Source: Saccharothrix deserti (GTDB lineage Bacteria; Actinomycetota; Actinomycetes; Mycobacteriales; Pseudonocardiaceae). Taken from it: a stretch of 64,000 nucleotides of DNA. The notes under the pieces were generated by a model. That model was not told where the DNA came from and ran no database searches. It saw only the letters and a list, made by a program, of their open reading frames with translations. Location: contig NZ_VKAB01000012.1 in the NCBI RefSeq assembly GCF_009769385.1, positions 347,809 through 411,808 of the forward strand, given 5' to 3'. Below are positions 61,650-64,000 of this stretch, one piece after another; within the stretch, counting starts at the first letter, position 1, and every line of letters starts with the position of its first letter. The translations under genes and the position numbers were made by a program.

Positions 61650-62114
61650 GTGGAACTGGATGATCTGGATTGGAAGTTGTTGGACCTGCTCCAGCGGGAC
61701 GGGCGGATGACGTTCACCGAGCTGGCCAAGCGGGTCTCGCTGTCCGCGCCCGCGACGACCGAGCGCGTGCGGCGGCTGGAGCACGCCGGGATCGTCACCG
61801 GGTACGCGGCGGTGGTCGACCCGCAACGGCTCGGGCTGCCGATCGAGGCCATCGTCCGGGTGCGCGTGCGCAGCCTGGACACGCCGCGGTTCCGCGAACG
61901 GGTGGTGACCATGGCGCAGGTGCGCGACGCGGACCACGTGACCGGCGACGACTGCTGGCTGCTGCGCGTGGTGTGCCGGTCGACGATCGAGCTGGAGGAG
62001 TTCGTGGAGCAGGCCCAGCGGTACGGCGACACGACCACGTCCCTGGTGTTCTCCTCCCACGCCCGCAACCGGCCTGTCACGCGGGAGATCTTCGGGGGTA
62101 TCGTTTCTCGATAA
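61650..62114 (+). CDS. Lrp/AsnC-family regulator, 154 aa
   Basis: N-terminal HTH (LDDLDWKLLDLLQRDGRMTF then TELAKRVSLSAPATTERVRR LEHAGIVTGY) and a C-terminal RAM effector domain (EAIVRVRVRS, DADHVTGDDCWLLRVVCRST). Lrp-type proteins respond to amino acids. GTG 61650. Divergent from the rhodanese gene by 79 bp, the classic layout for a regulator and its target. The 3' end overlaps a palindrome ahead of the DUF2975 gene. Confidence 0.92.
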   Translation: MELDDLDWKLLDLLQRDGRMTFTELAKRVSLSAPATTERVRRLEHAGIVTGYAAVVDPQRLGLPIEAIVRVRVRSLDTPRFRERVVTMAQVRDADHVTGDDCWLLRVVCRSTIELEEFVEQAQRYGDTTTSLVFSSHARNRPVTREIFGGIVSR

Positions 62115-62129
62115 CATCGATAAACGATA
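62099..62129. promoter_or_regulatory. palindromic operator before the DUF2975 gene
   Basis: TATCGTTT-CTCGAT and ATCGAT-AAACGATA form a 13-14 bp inverted repeat around AAC. It overlaps the lrp stop codon and ends 17 bp before the next start, so it is a likely operator for the coupled DUF2975-HTH pair. Confidence 0.6.
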
Positions 62130-62145
62130 TGCCGGGGGATGCGTC

Positions 62146-62763
62146 ATGACGAAGGGGAACCCGTTGCAGCCGTTGACCGGCGTGGTCCGCGCCATGTGGT
62201 CGATCACGGCCGTCGCCTTCCTGCTCGGTGTGGTGCTCAAGGTTTACAACGCGATCGGCGAGACCACGCTGTGCTTCACTTCCGCGGTGGTCACCGGCCA
62301 GTTCAGCGCGGAGCCCCAAGCCCAGGGCGGGTTGCGGGACGGCGTCTCGAACTACCCGACCGAGCTGCGCTACTGCGCGGTCAACCCGACCGGCGGCAAC
62401 CGCGTGCTCGGCTTCTTCGACGGCGTCCCGACCTGGTTCGTCTACGCGGCGCTGTTCTTCCTGCTGCTCAGGCTGCTCGAACGGGCCACCGACGAAGGCG
62501 TCCACACCGCCGGCACGGCTGACCGGCTGCGGAGTTTCGGGTGGTTCACGCTCGTCGCGGCGCCCGCGGCCACACTGGTCGAAGCCTTCGTGCGCACCCT
62601 GTTGTTGAGGCGCGCAGTCACGTACGAAGTGTCCATGATGGAGTTCACGCGCGACTGGACCGCGCCGTGGTGGGCCGTGGTCACCGGGTTGGGCATGCTG
62701 TCGCTGGCCAAGATCATGCGGAGCAGCGCGGAGATGCGCGAGGAGCTAGAAGGAACCGTGTGA
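62146..62763 (+). CDS. DUF2975 membrane protein, 205 aa
   Basis: Four hydrophobic helices (SITAVAFLLGVVLKVY; FVYAALFFLLLRLLE; WFTLVAAPAATLVEAFVRTL; WWAVVTGLGMLSLAKIMRSS), with a long outside loop between the first two containing CFTSAVV and YCAVNP. This is the DUF2975 pattern, usually paired with a small Cro/C1 regulator, as here. ATG 62146. Stop overlaps the HTH gene start (GTGA). Function unknown. Confidence 0.85.
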   Translation: MTKGNPLQPLTGVVRAMWSITAVAFLLGVVLKVYNAIGETTLCFTSAVVTGQFSAEPQAQGGLRDGVSNYPTELRYCAVNPTGGNRVLGFFDGVPTWFVYAALFFLLLRLLERATDEGVHTAGTADRLRSFGWFTLVAAPAATLVEAFVRTLLLRRAVTYEVSMMEFTRDWTAPWWAVVTGLGMLSLAKIMRSSAEMREELEGTV

Positions 62764-62966
62764 CCATCCAGGTACACCTCGACCGGCTGCTGGCCGAGCG
62801 CGGGATGACGTTGACCGAGCTGTCCGAACGCGTGGGCGTGACCGTGGTCAACCTGTCGGTCCTCAAGAACGGCCGCGCCAGGGCGATCCGGTTCAGCACG
62901 CTCACCGCGTTGTGCGAGGTACTCGACTGCCAGCCGGGCGACCTGCTCAGCTACCGGCAGGGGTGA
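62760..62966 (+). CDS. Cro/C1-type HTH regulator (YozG-like), 68 aa
   Basis: Compact XRE-type protein: LDRLLAERGMTLTELSERVG, VTVVNLSVLKNGRARAIRF and STLTALCEVLDCQPGDLLSY. This is the YozG form that accompanies DUF2975 proteins. GTG 62760 overlaps the DUF2975 stop and has AGAAGGAAC ahead. It probably binds the upstream palindrome. Confidence 0.9.
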   Translation: MTIQVHLDRLLAERGMTLTELSERVGVTVVNLSVLKNGRARAIRFSTLTALCEVLDCQPGDLLSYRQG

Positions 62967-63810
62967 ACACGAACTCCGCCGAGTCGACCACCGGCCGGAA
63001 CCCGATCCGCTGGTAGATCGAGTTCGACGTCGGGTTCGCCAGGTCGGTGTAGAGCACGACGTGCTCCGCGCCGTTCTCCCGTGCCCACGTCGCGCAGGCC
63101 GCCGTGGCCGCCGCGCCGTAACCGTTCCTGCGGTGCTCGGGCGGGGTGTAGACGGGGCCGATGCGGGACATGCCGGACACCGGGGCGTTCGCCGCCGCCC
63201 ACGACACGGGCGTGTCGCCGACGTACCAGATCAGGTGACCGTTCCCGGCGGCCAGGCTGATGCGCAGGATTCGCTCCGAACGGTCCTCGCTGCCCTCGTC
63301 ACGGGCCTGCGCGGTCGCTTCGACGGCGAACTCCGTGCGCCAGTGGGCGAGCAGGTCGAGGTCGTCCGGGGTTGCCAGGCGTGCGGTGCCGGGGACGTCC
63401 GGTGGGACGAGGTCGCCCAGCTCGTACAGGCGCAACGCCATGTGCTCGTGGGCGCCGCAGCCGGTGCGTGCCACCCAGGCGACGACGAACGGTTCCACCG
63501 ACTCGCGCGGACCGTTGACGCCGGGCAGTTCCACCTCGCCTGCCAACGCGTCGGCCACCGCGTCCACCCACTGCGGTGCGACACCGCTGAGTGTCAGCGG
63601 CCACGGCGGCGTGCGCAGTGCTGCGGCCACCAGGACGCCGTCTTCCGTGACGGTGACCAGCAATGGTGGTTCGTCGTCCGGGTCGGGGTGGTTGAGCCGG
63701 CGGTCGACCGCGGCGATGGGGATGGTGTGGAACACCGGGTCGGCGTTGAAGAAGTCCTCGGTCCGCTCCCAGAACTCCGCCAGGTCGTCGTGTCTCGTCA
63801 CCTCGGCCAC
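62947..63810 (-). CDS. GNAT family N-acetyltransferase, 287 aa
   Basis: The C-terminal domain has SGMSRIGPVYTPPEHRRNGY then GAAATAACATWARENGAEHV, where RRNGYGAA is the acetyl-CoA motif, and ends YTDLANPTSNSIYQRIGFRP as typical for GNATs. The N-terminal half (TRHDDLAEFWERTEDFFNAD) is a second, degenerate GNAT-like lobe. GTG 63810. Overlaps the end of the HTH gene by 20 bp in convergent orientation. Substrate unknown. Confidence 0.9.
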   Translation of the reverse strand: MAEVTRHDDLAEFWERTEDFFNADPVFHTIPIAAVDRRLNHPDPDDEPPLLVTVTEDGVLVAAALRTPPWPLTLSGVAPQWVDAVADALAGEVELPGVNGPRESVEPFVVAWVARTGCGAHEHMALRLYELGDLVPPDVPGTARLATPDDLDLLAHWRTEFAVEATAQARDEGSEDRSERILRISLAAGNGHLIWYVGDTPVSWAAANAPVSGMSRIGPVYTPPEHRRNGYGAAATAACATWARENGAEHVVLYTDLANPTSNSIYQRIGFRPVVDSAEFVFTPAGS

Positions 63811-63824
63811 AAACGGACCGTAAC

Positions 63825-63872
63825 GCAAAAAAGCCCTCAGGGGCACCCGACCGTATCGGGTGCCCCTGAGGG
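63825..63872 (-). terminator. rRNA operon terminator
   Basis: CCCTCAGGGGCACCCGA and TCGGGTGCCCCTGAGGG form a perfect 17-bp stem with a 5-nt loop, followed on the minus strand by CTTTTTTG. It directly follows the 5S gene. Confidence 0.92.
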
Positions 63873-63879
63873 AAAGAAT

Positions 63880-63998
63880 GTTCGGCGGCGTCCTACTCTC
63901 CCACACCCTCACGAGTGCAGTACCATCGGCGCTGGAAGGCTTAACTACCGGGTTCGGAATGGGACCGGGTGTTCCCCAACCGCAATGACCACCGAAAC
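63880..63998 (-). rRNA. rrf: 5S ribosomal RNA
   Basis: Minus strand starts GTTTCGGTGGTCATTGCGG and includes the conserved CCCATTCCGAACCCGG and AGTAGG-type loop, ending GGACGCCGCCGAAC, where the ends pair. The gene is complete within the window; 23S and 16S should lie to the right, outside it. Confidence 0.96.
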
Positions 63999-64000
63999 AC

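Noticed and set aside
1..64000. CRISPR array
   Set aside because: No regularly spaced repeats of 24-40 bp were seen, and no cas genes.

Overview
The window is about 70% GC, has many GTG starts, an actinobacterial-type initiator tRNA, WhiB7, PPA1309, DUF4191 and UPF0182 proteins and gene orders that match the Mycobacterium tuberculosis chromosome as I remember it (Rv3193c-Rv3198c, Rv3100c-Rv3105c and Rv2219-Rv2221c blocks). It is a chromosomal segment of a high-GC actinomycete, most likely Pseudonocardiaceae (Saccharothrix/Lentzea/Actinosynnema type); the genus is an inference.

Region 1 (1-10.2 kb) is accessory DNA next to tRNA-Ala(GGC): hypothetical proteins, a SEC-C protein, a UPF0158 protein, a pRiA4b ORF-3-like protein, gene fragments, a small excisionase-like protein and a tyrosine integrase whose 3' end points at the 3' end of the tRNA. 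This looks like one end of an integrated island whose other end lies outside the window.

Region 2 (10.2-44.8 kb) is mostly core chromosome: DsbA-like protein, MFS exporter, GNAT, glycosyltransferase, HrpB helicase, an HTH-hydrolase pair behind a double operator, tmRNA, a two-component system, smpB-ftsX-ftsE-prfB, two initiator tRNAs, UPF0182, PPA1309, a PDZ/Lon-type protease, DUF2342, a YgjP-like peptidase, a ThiF-like protein, an ABC1 kinase, the whiB7 locus with its attenuating leader, uvrD2, DUF4191, RDD protein and glnA preceded by GlnR-like boxes.

Region 3 (44.8-53.4 kb) is a compact actinomycete integrative and conjugative element (AICE) of the pSAM2 type: int, xis, RepSA-like initiator, FtsK/Tra translocase, small transfer and regulatory proteins, a KorSA-like GntR repressor with CTAG-type operators, a Nudix protein like pSAM2 Pif, and a low-GC membrane protein as apparent cargo. 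A 13-bp direct repeat places its ends at the stop codon of glnA and 8.6 kb downstream, and each end carries a matching pair of 8-bp repeats one helical turn apart, which look like integrase arm sites. Integration into the 3' end of glnA rather than a tRNA is the most notable inference here.

Region 4 (53.4-64 kb) returns to chromosome: a frameshifted secreted protein, a small DUF1232 operon with a truncated last gene, a quinone-oxidoreductase-like protein, glnE (the adenylyltransferase that acts on GlnA), a class I amidotransferase, rhodanese, Lrp regulator, a DUF2975/Cro-type pair, a GNAT, and the 5S rRNA with its terminator, the distal end of an rRNA operon transcribed leftward from outside the window.
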